A stretch of 64,000 bases of DNA from Pseudomonas siliginis (GCF_019145195.1 NZ_JAHSTW010000008.1:62001-126000), one strand, 5' to 3'. Counted from the stretch's first letter, positions 49,875 to 59,664 are shown. Numbers and translations: made by a program. The notes: a model not told the origin generated them from the letters alone.

Positions 49875-52378
49875 TGGCACGTCTGCCGCTGTTGCGTCTG
49901 TTCAGCCTTGCCCTGCGCCAGCTCATGCGCGATGCCCGCGCCGGTGAGCTGCGCGTGTTGTTCTTTGCGCTGGTGGTGGCCGTCGCGGCAAGCACCGCGA
50001 TTGGCTACTTCGGCGCCCGCCTCAATGGCGCGATGATGCTGCGCGCTACCGAGTTTCTCGGTGCCGATCTGGTCCTTGAAGGCAGCTCGCCGGCCCGCGA
50101 GGAGCAAATCCGCAGCGGCACCGAACTGCGCCTCAATCATGCGCAAGTGGTGGAGTTCTCCAGCGTCATTGCCACCGACAACGGCATTCAGCTGTCGAGC
50201 ATCAAAGCTGTCGACCGTGCCTATCCATTGCGTGGCGAGCTGAAGAGCGCGCCCGCACCCTTTGCCCAGGAAGAAGTCGGCGGCGAACCGCAACCCGGTG
50301 AAGCCTGGGTCGAGGCGCGTCTGTTGACCGCGCTGGATCTGAAGATCGGCGACAGCATCGACGTCGGCATGAAGACGCTCAAGCTGACCCGCGTGCTGAC
50401 CTACGAGCCGGATCGCGCCGGCAACTTCTACAGCCTGACGCCACGGGTGTTGATCAATCTTGAGGACCTCGCCGCCACCGGCGTGGTGCAACCGGGCAGC
50501 CGGGTGAGTTATCGCGAACTGTGGCGCGGCGAACCGCAGGCGCTGGAAACTTATCGCGAGCTGATCAAACCGGGCCTCGCTGCAAACCAGCGAATCCAGG
50601 ATGCCCGTGACGGTAACCGGCAGATTGGCGGTGCGCTGGGCAAGGCCGAGCGCTATCTGAACATGGCCAGTCTGGTCGCGGTGTTGTTGGCTGGCGTGGC
50701 CGTGGCGCTGTCGGCCAATCGTTTCGCCAGTCGGCGTTTCGACGCCAGTGCCTTGCTGCGCTGCCTCGGCTTGTCGCGCCGGGAAACCATGGTGCTGTTC
50801 AGCCTGCAACTGACCGTGCTCGGCCTGATTGCCGCCGTCAGTGGCGCCCTGCTCGGCTGGCTGGCGCAACTGGGGCTGTTCGCGTTGCTGCATGATTTGC
50901 TGCCAAGTGACGTGCCACCGGGTGGGCTGTTTCCGGCGATGGCCGGGATTGGCACCGGGCTGGTGGCGCTGGCGGGTTTCGCCTTGCCGCCTTTGGCTGC
51001 ACTGGGTCGCGTGCCACCGTTGCGGGTGTTGCGCCGCGACATGCTGCCGATCCCCTCGAGCACATGGATGGTCTACGGCGCGGCGCTGGGTGCGCTGGGC
51101 CTGATCATGTGGCGTCTGAGCCTCGACCTGCTGCTGACCTTCGCCCTGCTCGGCGGTGGCGTGGTCGCCGCGCTGGTGCTGGGCGGCCTGCTGTTGTTGC
51201 TGCTGCAAAGCCTGCGCCGCATGCTCGCCCGCGCCTCGTTGCCATGGCGTCTGGGCCTTGGCCAGTTGTTGCGGCATCCATTGGCGGCAGCCGGGCAGTC
51301 GCTGGCGTTCGGTCTGATCCTGTTGTCGATGGCGCTGATCGCACTGCTGCGCGGCGAACTGCTCGACACCTGGCAAAACCAGCTACCGAAAAACGCACCG
51401 AACTATTTCGCGCTGAATATCCTCCCGGCGGACAAACAGGCTTTCGCCGATCACCTGATCAAGGTGTCCGCGCAAGCGGCGCCGTTGTATCCGGTGGTGC
51501 CAGGACGACTGATCAGCATCAATGGCGAAGCGGTGCAGCAAATCGTCAGCAAGGACTCCGCCGGTGACCGCGCCATTCAGCGTGACCTGAGCCTGACCTG
51601 GGCGGCGGATCTGCCGGCCGGCAACAAGCTCACCGCCGGCTCGTGGTGGAGCGGTCAGCCGTCCGACGACGTGCCGGGGGTCTCGGTGGAAGGCAAGGTT
51701 GCCGAAAGCCTGAAACTCAAACTCGGCGATCACATGGTGTTCAGTGTCGGCGGGGTCAATCGGGAAGCGAAGGTCACCAGCCTGCGCGAGATCAACTGGG
51801 ACAACTTCCAGCCGAACTTCTTCATGATCTTCCAGCCCGGCACCTTGAAGGATCTGCCGGCGACCTACCTGACCAGTTTCTATCTGGCTCCGGGGCATGA
51901 TCAGCAGATTGTCGAGTTGTCGCGGACCTTTCCGGCGGTGACCATCCTGCAGGTCGAGGCCTTGCTCGAACAGCTGCGCAGCATCCTCGCCCAGGTAACC
52001 CTGGCGGTGGAATATGTATTGTTGTTTGTTCTGGCTGCGGGGATGGCGGTGCTGTTCTCCGGCCTGCAAGCGACGCTGGATGAACGTATCCGCCAGGGTG
52101 CGCTGTTACGCGCGCTGGGCGCCGAGCGGCAGTTGCTGATCAAGGCGCGGCGTATCGAGTTCGGTCTGTTGGGTGCGGTCAGCGGTCTGCTCGCGGCGAT
52201 CGGTTCGGAGGTGGTCAGTCTGGTGCTGTACCGCTTCGCTTTTGATCTGCCATGGCATCCGCATCCATGGCTGCTGGTGCTGCCGTTGATTGGCGCCGCA
52301 CTGATTGGTGGTGCCGGTGTGTTCGGCACGCGTCGCGCTCTGAATGCGAGCCCACTGACAGTGTTGCGCGAGGGTTGA
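49874..52378 (+). CDS. ABC transporter permease, FtsX/YbbP-like
   Basis: 834 residues with two FtsX cassettes: an N-terminal membrane helix (VLFFALVVAVAASTAIGYFG), a large periplasmic domain, then ten or so predicted membrane segments in the middle and C-terminal parts (for example YVLLFVLAAGMAVLF). This is the YbbP layout. The complex with the YbbA-like ATPase is probably a mechanotransmission or lipid/lipoprotein system and not a solute importer. Substrate unknown. Antisense frames here are long but artefactual. Confidence 0.92.
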   Translation: MARLPLLRLFSLALRQLMRDARAGELRVLFFALVVAVAASTAIGYFGARLNGAMMLRATEFLGADLVLEGSSPAREEQIRSGTELRLNHAQVVEFSSVIATDNGIQLSSIKAVDRAYPLRGELKSAPAPFAQEEVGGEPQPGEAWVEARLLTALDLKIGDSIDVGMKTLKLTRVLTYEPDRAGNFYSLTPRVLINLEDLAATGVVQPGSRVSYRELWRGEPQALETYRELIKPGLAANQRIQDARDGNRQIGGALGKAERYLNMASLVAVLLAGVAVALSANRFASRRFDASALLRCLGLSRRETMVLFSLQLTVLGLIAAVSGALLGWLAQLGLFALLHDLLPSDVPPGGLFPAMAGIGTGLVALAGFALPPLAALGRVPPLRVLRRDMLPIPSSTWMVYGAALGALGLIMWRLSLDLLLTFALLGGGVVAALVLGGLLLLLLQSLRRMLARASLPWRLGLGQLLRHPLAAAGQSLAFGLILLSMALIALLRGELLDTWQNQLPKNAPNYFALNILPADKQAFADHLIKVSAQAAPLYPVVPGRLISINGEAVQQIVSKDSAGDRAIQRDLSLTWAADLPAGNKLTAGSWWSGQPSDDVPGVSVEGKVAESLKLKLGDHMVFSVGGVNREAKVTSLREINWDNFQPNFFMIFQPGTLKDLPATYLTSFYLAPGHDQQIVELSRTFPAVTILQVEALLEQLRSILAQVTLAVEYVLLFVLAAGMAVLFSGLQATLDERIRQGALLRALGAERQLLIKARRIEFGLLGAVSGLLAAIGSEVVSLVLYRFAFDLPWHPHPWLLVLPLIGAALIGGAGVFGTRRALNASPLTVLREG

Positions 52379-52412
52379 TAGACTCAAGCGGTCTTAATCA
52401 CAAGAAGTCGCC

Positions 52413-52910
52413 ATGAGCCGTTATCGCCCTCCCCGCACCGCCGGCACCGCGCTGATCACCCCCGAGGGTGAAGCGCGAATGCGCGCCGAATTCCATGAGT
52501 TGTGGCATGTGCGTCGCCCGCAGGTCACCCAAGCGGTGAGTGAAGCGGCGGCGCAGGGTGATCGTTCGGAAAACGCCGAATACACCTACGGCAAAAAGAT
52601 GCTGCGCGAAATCGACAGTCGCGTGCGTTTTCTCACCAAACGTCTGGAAGCGCTCAAGGTGGTCAGCGAAAAACCCAGCGACCCGAACAAAGTCTATTTC
52701 GGCGCCTGGGTAACCATCGAAGACGAGGACGGCAAGCAGTCGCGCTACCGCATCGTCGGCCCCGATGAACTGGACCTCAAACTCGGCTTGATCAGCATCG
52801 ACTCGCCGCTGGCCCGCGCGCTGATCGGCAAGGCACTGGACGCGGAAGTGCGGGTGCAGACGCCGACCGGCGAGCAGTTCGTTTACATCGTTGCGATTGA
52901 ATATCCGTAA
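52413..52910 (+). CDS. greB: Transcription elongation factor GreB
   Basis: 165 residues. N-terminal coiled coil with the tip region GDRSENAEYTYGKKMLREID (acidic tip residues that enter the polymerase secondary channel) and a C-terminal domain with GLISIDSPLARALIGK. Rescues backtracked RNA polymerase by transcript cleavage. Confidence 0.95.
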   Translation: MSRYRPPRTAGTALITPEGEARMRAEFHELWHVRRPQVTQAVSEAAAQGDRSENAEYTYGKKMLREIDSRVRFLTKRLEALKVVSEKPSDPNKVYFGAWVTIEDEDGKQSRYRIVGPDELDLKLGLISIDSPLARALIGKALDAEVRVQTPTGEQFVYIVAIEYP

Positions 52911-52916
52911 GCACCA

Positions 52917-53225
52917 TCAGCGCCGAGTGATCAGGCCCTGCCGTGCAACGCGGGTCAGTTGCTTGATCATCTCCGGCGCATCTTCTGCGCTCGGCGCCTG
53001 AATCACCGCCAGATCAAAGCTGTCCGTAGCGAAACGCGCCAGCGACTCGCCATCATCGACAAACTGGATCAGGAACGCGGCAGGACCGCCGCTGCGACGT
53101 GGCCAGCCATCGAGATAACGCAACAGCGTCGGCTGGTGTTTGCCGCCAAGAAGGATTTTCGGGTTGCGCTGGGTGACATGTGCCGTGATCGGCGCGGGAC
53201 GTGCAGGAGGGCGTAATGCGTTCAT
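52917..53225 (-). CDS. Hypothetical protein
   Basis: 102 residues from the ATG at 53225; a TTG at 53246 would add seven. No signal peptide. The sequence has a KILLGGKHQPTLLRYLDGWPRRSG stretch and a VDDGESLARFATDSFDLAVIQAPSAEDAPEM second half, like a small alpha/beta domain. No family recognised. Convergent with greB, 6 bp between stops. A canonical promoter lies about 160 bp upstream, leaving a long leader. Confidence 0.7.
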   Translation of the reverse strand: MNALRPPARPAPITAHVTQRNPKILLGGKHQPTLLRYLDGWPRRSGGPAAFLIQFVDDGESLARFATDSFDLAVIQAPSAEDAPEMIKQLTRVARQGLITRR

Positions 53226-53384
53226 CGTGTCGTGTCTCTGCCTCAAAAGTCTGCATGGCAGGTGAGAGGCAACACCGAACCAGCGCTTTAGCGGTATTTC
53301 GAAGCCCTGTTCCGGCTTCTGACGGTAACTGTAGAAGTCACCTGGCGCCCCGCAAGTAGCTGTTTAAATCGGCGCATGGGCAAC

Positions 53385-53414
53385 ATCCTAGAGAACGTGA
53401 CCGATCAGTGTCAA
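53385..53414 (-). promoter_or_regulatory. Sigma-70 promoter for the hypothetical gene at 52917-53225
   Basis: Minus strand TTGACA (53409-53414), 18-bp spacer, TAGGAT (53385-53390). The leader of about 150 nt contains a hairpin GAAGCC-GGAACAG-GGCTTC whose loop carries GGA, a possible RsmA/E site. Confidence 0.6.
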
Positions 53415-53428
53415 GAATCGCCAGCAAC

Positions 53429-53456
53429 AAAAAAGGCCCGCGCAATGCGGGCCTTT
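53429..53456 (-). terminator. Terminator of doxX
   Basis: GGCCCGC, loop, GCGGGCC, followed on the minus strand by TTTTTT, just after the doxX stop. Confidence 0.9.
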
Positions 53457-53473
53457 GCCTTGAGCCAGAGCCT

Positions 53474-53908
53474 TCAACCGGCTATGGCGCGATCCGCCGA
53501 GAGCTTGCCGGCACCTTCGATAAGTACCGCGATGCTGCCGGCCAGCAGAGCCAGAGCGAACTCATAACCGTTGTTGGCCATGAACAGACCGTTGCCGATG
53601 TGCACCGAGAAGATCGCCACCAGCGAGAGGAACGCCAGACCAAGGGCCGCCGGGCGTACCAACAGGCCGATGATCAGCGCCAGACCGGCGAAGAACTCGG
53701 TACCACCTGCCAGCGAGGCCATCAGATAGCCCGGAGTCAAGCCGATGCTTTCCATCCATTGCGCCGTGCCGGCCAGGCCGTAACCACCGAACAGACCAAA
53801 GAGTTTCTGCGAACCGTGGGCGGCGAAGATCACGCCGACAGCAATGCGCAGGACAGTCAGGCCGTAACCGGCGCGGGTGAACAGAACCTTGTTGATCAGA
53901 GAGCTCAT
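53474..53908 (-). CDS. DoxX family membrane protein
   Basis: 144 residues with four membrane helices. Family motif AHGSQKLFGLFGGYG after the first helix, then GGTEFFAGLALIIGLLVRPAA. DoxX proteins of this size are common redox/stress-linked membrane proteins, and the biochemical role is unclear. A strong terminator follows; the promoter side is AT-rich. Confidence 0.9.
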   Translation of the reverse strand: MSSLINKVLFTRAGYGLTVLRIAVGVIFAAHGSQKLFGLFGGYGLAGTAQWMESIGLTPGYLMASLAGGTEFFAGLALIIGLLVRPAALGLAFLSLVAIFSVHIGNGLFMANNGYEFALALLAGSIAVLIEGAGKLSADRAIAG

Positions 53909-54019
53909 GGTGCATTCCTTGTTGTGCAGAAGTGTTTGTGTTTGGGTTGGTCGCTATATTAATCAGTTTATTTCATGTTTAAAGCGCAAAAATTTCGCCA
54001 TAACAATCGAATTGTTAGA

Positions 54020-55441
54020 TTATTTCCGTGTGACCACTTTCTGCTGCCGGGGCTCGAGCGACTCTCGCTCCCGGTCGAATGCCAGGTAATACTTGTTCAC
54101 GCTATTAACATAGCTGACGGCGCCCATCCCCACCTGCTCCATGGCAATGCGTTCGACCTGGAAGAACCACTGGTTGGGATTGAGGCCACGGCGGCGGGCT
54201 TCGGCGCGCATGCCCTGCACGCGCTCGGGGCCGATGTTGTACGCGGCGAGGGTGAACGCCATGCGCTCACGCTCGTTGAGTTTCGGGCTGCTGAAGAACT
54301 TGCGGCGGATCATCGCCAGGTACTTGGCGCCGGCCTGCACATTCGCATCGAGATTCTGGATATTGCTCACGCCGACCCGCTGCGCGGCGGATGGGGTGAT
54401 CTGCATCAGCCCGGTCGGGCCGCTGCCGCTGCGAGCGTTGGGCTGCAGACGCGATTCCTTGAACGCCAGCGCCGCCAGGTTAAGCCAGTCCATGTTCTGC
54501 GCATCGGCGTGCTTTTGCAGGGTCGGACGGAGTTTTTCCAGACGCTGGCGATCGGCCTTGGCCAGCGGATTGTGCACCTGATACAGGCGTCGATAGATGC
54601 GCAGAAAAGCGGCGTCTTCGTCCGACGGTCTCTTGTAACCGGTGAGGAAGCGATCAATGCTCGCGCGCAACATCGACGCATCGCGACGCACGAACCAATG
54701 TTCTTCGCCCGGCTCGCCGAGGCTCAGTTGCCGATCGAGACGCAGTTTCGGCAGGATCTTGCCCCAACGCTCGGCAATCGGTTGCTCGACAATGGTCAGG
54801 TGGAAAATCCCGCCCTGGACCATCTCCAGCACGTCTTCGACCGCCAGCGTCGGATCGACCCACTCGATGTTGATCGGCGCGAGTTTGTGCAGTGCGAGCT
54901 TCTGGTTGAGCTGACTGACCACCTCCCCCGCCGCACTGCCGGTGGGCAAGGCCAGGGTCTTGCCGGACAGTTGCTCGACCTTGGTGTAACGGCGCTGGCC
55001 CTTGATCCCGACCAGCACCAGCGGCACGTTGCTGGCAATTGGCTCACTGCTGGCGACCGCGTAGCCAGAAGGCAGATCGAGCAATTCACCGGGCGCGACC
55101 ATATCGCCTTCGCCGCGCTGCAAGGCGCCGAGCAATTGATCCTTGGCTTTTGGAATGATCTTGAGGGTGACTTCCTGGCCGTCGCGAGCATGGCCATTGA
55201 GGTATTGCTCGAACGCGCGCAGTCGGTGGTACTCGACACCGATGGCCTGGCCCTGGACTTCGCCGGAGCTGTTGCGGCTCTGATTGACCAGCACCCGCAA
55301 CACGCGGCTGCTGCGGATTTCCGAGAGGTCGCGCACCTTGCTCGCCGGCACGGCTTGCAGCGGCCCGGGCAGGCGTGCGACCGCCGTCATCGGCAGCAGC
55401 AACGCAGCACACAACAGCAGCAGAACCGAGGGACGATGCAT
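54020..55441 (-). CDS. Membrane-bound lytic transglycosylase, MltF2-like
   Basis: 473 residues. Signal peptide (SVLLLLCAALLLPMTAVA) without an obvious lipobox. SBP_bac_3 domain (about 45-265) as in MltF, then an SLT domain with the catalytic Glu in ALAFKESRLQPNARSGSG (about residue 329) and GLMQITPSAAQRVG and AAYNIGPERVQ motifs. It cleaves peptidoglycan to anhydromuropeptides in the periplasm. By recall it matches PA2865 (MltF2). The solute-binding-like domain may act as an allosteric sensor of muropeptides. Confidence 0.9.
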   Translation of the reverse strand: MHRPSVLLLLCAALLLPMTAVARLPGPLQAVPASKVRDLSEIRSSRVLRVLVNQSRNSSGEVQGQAIGVEYHRLRAFEQYLNGHARDGQEVTLKIIPKAKDQLLGALQRGEGDMVAPGELLDLPSGYAVASSEPIASNVPLVLVGIKGQRRYTKVEQLSGKTLALPTGSAAGEVVSQLNQKLALHKLAPINIEWVDPTLAVEDVLEMVQGGIFHLTIVEQPIAERWGKILPKLRLDRQLSLGEPGEEHWFVRRDASMLRASIDRFLTGYKRPSDEDAAFLRIYRRLYQVHNPLAKADRQRLEKLRPTLQKHADAQNMDWLNLAALAFKESRLQPNARSGSGPTGLMQITPSAAQRVGVSNIQNLDANVQAGAKYLAMIRRKFFSSPKLNERERMAFTLAAYNIGPERVQGMRAEARRRGLNPNQWFFQVERIAMEQVGMGAVSYVNSVNKYYLAFDRERESLEPRQQKVVTRK

Positions 55442-55675
55442 CCACTCTCCGAAAAGAATACGGGGCGATTCGTCGCAAAAAAGACGACATCACCGACGAA
55501 AACAGAGCGCTTTGCGCGCTGATAAAGTGCGAGAGACTGGCACAGTGATGGCATCGTCGCCACCCCGGAGTCCTTCGCGGCCTCAACAGACAGCCATAAG
55601 TCGTTGTAGTTCTTGGATTTTCTTATAAATCTACAGCTCTGATATGCTTTCCGGCCTTCGGCCCGAGGTAGCACC

Positions 55676-56482
55676 ATGCAACTCATCGATATCGGCGTCA
55701 ACCTGACCAACCCCAGTTTCGCCGACAAACACCAGGCCGTGCTCGACCGTGCCTATGCCGCCGGCGTCTGCCAACTGGTACTGACCGGCACCAGCGTCGA
55801 GGGTAGCGAGCAGGCGCTGGAACTGTGCCGGCAACTGGATGAAAGCGGCCAACGGCTGTTCGCCACCGCCGGTATTCACCCCCATTCGGCCAGCGACTGG
55901 AACGCTGACAGCGCCCGTCGCCTGCGCAGTCTGTTGAACGAATCCAGCGTCGTCGCGGTGGGCGAATGCGGGCTGGATTTCAACCGCGACTTCTCCCCGC
56001 GCGCGCAACAGGAAAAGGTTCTCGAAGAACATCTGGCGCTGGCCGTCGAACTGCAATTGCCGGTATTCCTGCATGAGCGCGATGCCAGCCAGCGCCTGCT
56101 GGAGATTCTCAAGGACTTCCGCGATCAACTGCCGGCGGCGGTGGTGCACTGCTTCACTGGCGAGCAAAAGGCCTTGTTCAGCTACCTCGATCTGGATCTG
56201 CACATCGGCATTACCGGCTGGATCTGCGACGAACGCCGGGGCACGCATCTGCATCCTCTGGTCAAAGAGATCAAGCCGGGGCGGCTGATGCTGGAAAGCG
56301 ATGCGCCATATCTGCTGCCGCGCACGTTGCGGCCGAAGCCGAAAAACGGCCGCAATGAGCCGGCGTATCTGAGCGAAGTGCTGCGCGAGGTGGCGCTGCA
56401 TCGCGGCGAGACCGAGGAAGCGCTGGCCGCACATACCACCGCGTGTGCCCGGGCGTTTTTTAATCTCCCCATTCTCACCTGA
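55676..56482 (+). CDS. tatD: TatD family metal-dependent DNase
   Basis: 268 residues, TIM-barrel hydrolase. Starts MQLIDIGVNLTNPSF, the TatD-proper variant lacking the HxH pair, then AGIHPHSASDW, GECGLDFNRDF, FLHERDA, VHCFTGEQ and ESDAPYLLPR with metal ligands. It is a 3'-5' exonuclease/AP-endonuclease linked to DNA repair. It is divergent from the MltF2-like gene, with 234 bp between that show no other gene. Confidence 0.93.
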   Translation: MQLIDIGVNLTNPSFADKHQAVLDRAYAAGVCQLVLTGTSVEGSEQALELCRQLDESGQRLFATAGIHPHSASDWNADSARRLRSLLNESSVVAVGECGLDFNRDFSPRAQQEKVLEEHLALAVELQLPVFLHERDASQRLLEILKDFRDQLPAAVVHCFTGEQKALFSYLDLDLHIGITGWICDERRGTHLHPLVKEIKPGRLMLESDAPYLLPRTLRPKPKNGRNEPAYLSEVLREVALHRGETEEALAAHTTACARAFFNLPILT

Positions 56483-56497
56483 CTGCACACTTCCCCT

Positions 56498-56584
56498 GTG
56501 GCAGCGAGCCTGCTCGCGAAGGCGGTGGATCAGCTACAAATGGGCTGAAGGACGCAACGCTTTCGCGAGCAGGCTCGCTCCCAC
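56498..56584. repeat. REP pair
   Basis: Inverted REP copies at 56498-56520 and 56562-56584, 41 bp apart, between tatD and the chemoreceptor gene. The left copy has one substitution (GTGGCAGC). Confidence 0.9.
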
Positions 56585-56689
56585 AATAGATCTCGGCATC
56601 TTTTGATTCATATCAAAACTCCCGAATCTGCATAGCGGCACAATAATGGCACCTTGCCAAAACTGTTTCCGCTATCAGAGAAGACCTCC

Positions 56690-58171
56690 ATGGGTGCCTG
56701 GCTTAGCAACATCTCGCTGAAATACAAATTCTGGGCGGTCAACGCGGTCGCCTTTGTCACCACCCTGCTGCTCGTACTGTACGCCGTACATCTCGAACAG
56801 CAGGCCCGCAGCCACGCCGCGCAGGCATCCGCGCAAGCGCAGGCGCAGTTGCTCAAGGCCTGGCCGACCGGGCAACCGTTGCCCAAGTCCGCTCAGGTGC
56901 TGACCTTCAAGCGCGGTGAAGTGCCGCGTCTCAACGATCAACCGCTACTGGAAATCAGCGGCAGCAACGGCTGGAACGCCATCAATGAAATGCCGCTGTT
57001 TGGCGAGAATCCGTTGATCGGCGCCGAAGTGTTCAGCCGTGCCGACGGCGAGCAAGTGGCGGTCATCGCCTATGCCCCGAGCCTGAGCCAGGTGTTCAGC
57101 GAGCGTTTCGCCAACTATGCGCTGGCGGTATTCATCCTGATGCTGGCGATGCTCGGCGCCTCGCAACTGTTGATCCGCTTTCTGCTCAGCCAGCTCAACA
57201 CGTTGAAAGACGTGATGCTGCACGTTGAAAAAACCGGCGACCTCTCCGCTCGCGTGCCGCTGGTGGGCAGGGACGAAGTCGGGCAGATGGCCAATGCCTT
57301 CAACGCCATGCAGGCCGGTTATCAACGCGTCGTGACCACCGTTGCCAGCACCGCGCGACAACTGGATGACGGTGCAGCGCGGCTGGCCTCGAGCATGAAC
57401 GACGTGCGCCACGGCATGCTCGGCCAACAAAGCGAAACCGACCAGGCTGCCACCGCGATCAACGAAATGACCGCCACCGTTTATCACATCGCGCAACACG
57501 CCGGCGCCACACGCGATCTGTCGAAAACCGCCGATGGCCTCGCCGGCAGCGGTCAGCAGGTGGTGGCGCGGGTGCAGCAATCGATTGCCGGGTTGTCCAA
57601 CGGCGTGCAGCAGACGGCAGAAATGATTCAACGCCTGGCCGAGGACAGCCAGAAGATCAACGGCGTGGTCAGCGTGATTCACAGCATTGCCGAACAGACC
57701 AATCTGCTCGCGCTGAATGCGGCGATCGAAGCGGCCCGCGCCGGGGAGATGGGTCGCGGCTTTGCCGTGGTCGCCGATGAAGTGCGCAATCTCGCCAAGC
57801 GCGTGCAGGCTTCCACCGACGAGATCACCGGCATGATCGCCGCATTGCAGGCCGGCACCCGCGATGCGGTGGATTTCATGCAGGAGAGTTCGTACAAGGC
57901 CGACGACTGCGTGCAGCAGGCCCAAGAGGCTGGCGCGGCGCTGGCGGAAATCACCGGAGCGGTGGCGCAGATGCGCGAAAGCAACACGCAGATTGCCGTG
58001 GCGGCGGAACAGCAGAGTCAGGTTGCCGAGGAGATGAACCGGGCGGTGGTGAGTATTCGTGACGTGACTGAAAATACCGTGCAGCAGACGGTGGATTCGG
58101 CGACGACCAGTAATGAGCTGGCGACGTTGGCCGGGGAGCTGAACAAGGCGATAGGCCAGTTGAAATTGTGA
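56690..58171 (+). CDS. Methyl-accepting chemotaxis protein
   Basis: 493 residues. Two membrane helices (about 12-32 and 142-165) flank a periplasmic region of about 110 residues, too short for a double Cache domain. A HAMP domain follows (about 165-217), then the MCP signalling domain with the conserved hairpin IAEQTNLLALNAAIEAARAG and GFAVVADEVRNLA. Ligand unknown. By recall this is PA2867-like. No CheR-binding pentapeptide at the C-terminus. Confidence 0.93.
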   Translation: MGAWLSNISLKYKFWAVNAVAFVTTLLLVLYAVHLEQQARSHAAQASAQAQAQLLKAWPTGQPLPKSAQVLTFKRGEVPRLNDQPLLEISGSNGWNAINEMPLFGENPLIGAEVFSRADGEQVAVIAYAPSLSQVFSERFANYALAVFILMLAMLGASQLLIRFLLSQLNTLKDVMLHVEKTGDLSARVPLVGRDEVGQMANAFNAMQAGYQRVVTTVASTARQLDDGAARLASSMNDVRHGMLGQQSETDQAATAINEMTATVYHIAQHAGATRDLSKTADGLAGSGQQVVARVQQSIAGLSNGVQQTAEMIQRLAEDSQKINGVVSVIHSIAEQTNLLALNAAIEAARAGEMGRGFAVVADEVRNLAKRVQASTDEITGMIAALQAGTRDAVDFMQESSYKADDCVQQAQEAGAALAEITGAVAQMRESNTQIAVAAEQQSQVAEEMNRAVVSIRDVTENTVQQTVDSATTSNELATLAGELNKAIGQLKL

Positions 58172-58178
58172 ATCCGCT

Positions 58179-58242
58179 TTCGCGAGCAGGCTCGCTCCCA
58201 CATGCGCCATAGAATCAATGTGGGAGCGAGCCTGCTCGCGAA
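58179..58242. repeat. REP pair
   Basis: Inverted REP copies at 58179-58201 and 58220-58242, 18 bp apart, after the chemoreceptor stop. Confidence 0.9.
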
Positions 58243-58374
58243 GGCGTCAGAGGCACCTACATCGAATCCTGCGATGACGGCTATCACTTCAATAGCCAAC
58301 CTTGATTCGCCGCCCTCCGCGCCCGGGCCTATTCTTCAACCATGAAGTTCAACATGGATCGAGGAGTAGCAAAC

Positions 58375-58740
58375 ATGGGCAAACGTCACCCCAACCTTCC
58401 CGCGTGGCAATGGCGCGCCTATCCGGGCAATCATCAGCATCCGACCAATCTGGTCCTGCACCTGATTGCCGTGCCGCTGTTCATCGTGGCGTTTCTGTTG
58501 ATCGTGTCGGGAGTGTTCAGTCTGAGCCTGGCCAGCGTCGCCATCGGCGTGATCGGTATCATGGCGGCGCTGGGTCTGCAGCGCCACGGTCACGGCCTGG
58601 AGGCGCAAGCCTCCGAGCCGTTCAGTGATCGCAAAGATGCCGTGTCACGTTTGCTGGTCGAGCAGTTTCTGACCTTTCCGCGGTTCTTCCTCAGCGGTGG
58701 CTGGTGGCGCGCCTGGCGTGAGCGCCACCGTCGGCATTGA
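58375..58740 (+). CDS. Mpo1-like (DUF962-type) membrane protein
   Basis: 121 residues. The conserved HQHPTNLVLHLIAVPLFIVAFLL segment carries histidines proposed as iron ligands in Mpo1 dioxygenases, and a second helix follows (SVAIGVIGIMAALGLQ). C-terminal RFFLSGGWWRAWRERHRRH is basic. Yeast Mpo1 is an alpha-dioxygenase in sphingolipid turnover; in bacteria the role is unknown. GAGGAG precedes the ATG. Convergent with the thioesterase gene. Confidence 0.75.
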   Translation: MGKRHPNLPAWQWRAYPGNHQHPTNLVLHLIAVPLFIVAFLLIVSGVFSLSLASVAIGVIGIMAALGLQRHGHGLEAQASEPFSDRKDAVSRLLVEQFLTFPRFFLSGGWWRAWRERHRRH

Positions 58741-58741
58741 G

Positions 58742-59536
58742 TCAGGCGAAGATCGTCACGGTCTGCCGACTCATGGCAATCAACTCCCCTTTCGCGCTCC
58801 ACAACTTCGCGGCGACATGGCCGTAACCGTCGGCCGCGTATTCGATATCGGCCAGGTATTGGCACCAGTCCAGCGTGCTCAAGTCGTGTAACGGCTGCAC
58901 GAATTCGATGGTCCAGGTCAGCGTGCTACCCGGCGCCGGTTTCTTCAGATACGGCAACAGCGCCGGCGGCCAGGCATCCACCAGCGCCAGCAGATGCGCC
59001 TCGTTGACCGGCTCCTCTTTGACATCCCCACGCAACCGCACCCAGCCGCCCATCAAGCGCGAGGCCGTGCCGGAGAACGGAATGCCGCCGACGCTCCAGC
59101 GCATCGCCAGATGGCGCATGAATTCCGGGGTCACGCCTTTGATGTAGGGCAGCTCTTGGCATTCGTCCCAGTGTTTCATGATAGGCGCCGGGTAGGCTTC
59201 GACGGCGACTTCCGAGGGCCGCGAGGCACCGAAGCTGCCCTGAATGATCGTCACCACCTGACCATTCTGCATGGCGCGGCCCAACACCTGGCTGACGGCT
59301 TTGCCTTCACGCAGCACATCGACTTCGAAACTCACCGGCACTTCCGGCTCGACCGGGCCGACAAAGGTAATCGCCAGCGAACGCACCGGGCGCTCCGTCG
59401 GCACCCTGGCGCGCATGGCTTCAAATTGCAGCGCGGCCACCAGTCCGCCAAAACTGGCGCGGCCCTGCCCCCATTCGGCGGGGATGATTACTTCAGGTTG
59501 TTGGCGGACAGCATCGAGCAGATCGCAAAAGCGCAT
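58742..59536 (-). CDS. Acyl-CoA thioesterase family protein (double hotdog)
   Basis: 264 residues, two hotdog halves as in TesB-like type II thioesterases. First half includes EWGQGRASFGGLVAALQFEAM, with RPVRSLAITFVGPV, second half GIPFSGTASRLMGGWVRL and WTIEFVQPLHDL. Catalytic Asp/Gln/Thr triad not assigned by eye. Acyl-CoA substrate unknown. The IS110 insertion is about 215 bp upstream of its start and could affect expression. Confidence 0.82.
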   Translation of the reverse strand: MRFCDLLDAVRQQPEVIIPAEWGQGRASFGGLVAALQFEAMRARVPTERPVRSLAITFVGPVEPEVPVSFEVDVLREGKAVSQVLGRAMQNGQVVTIIQGSFGASRPSEVAVEAYPAPIMKHWDECQELPYIKGVTPEFMRHLAMRWSVGGIPFSGTASRLMGGWVRLRGDVKEEPVNEAHLLALVDAWPPALLPYLKKPAPGSTLTWTIEFVQPLHDLSTLDWCQYLADIEYAADGYGHVAAKLWSAKGELIAMSRQTVTIFA

Positions 59537-59664
59537 GGCAACCTCGGAAAACGAGAAAGGAATGCGCGGATCTTACCCAGCCCCGGGCGGCGGCGCAGCG
59601 TCTATTCCGGTCAAATGGGCTGACAGATAGGCCTTGGCACTTTTCGATTTCGCCGCAGAACCCT

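Noticed and set aside
49478..51376. 632-codon minus-strand frame opposite the YbbA/YbbP genes
   Set aside because: Gln/Arg-rich antisense shadow without motifs or ribosome site.
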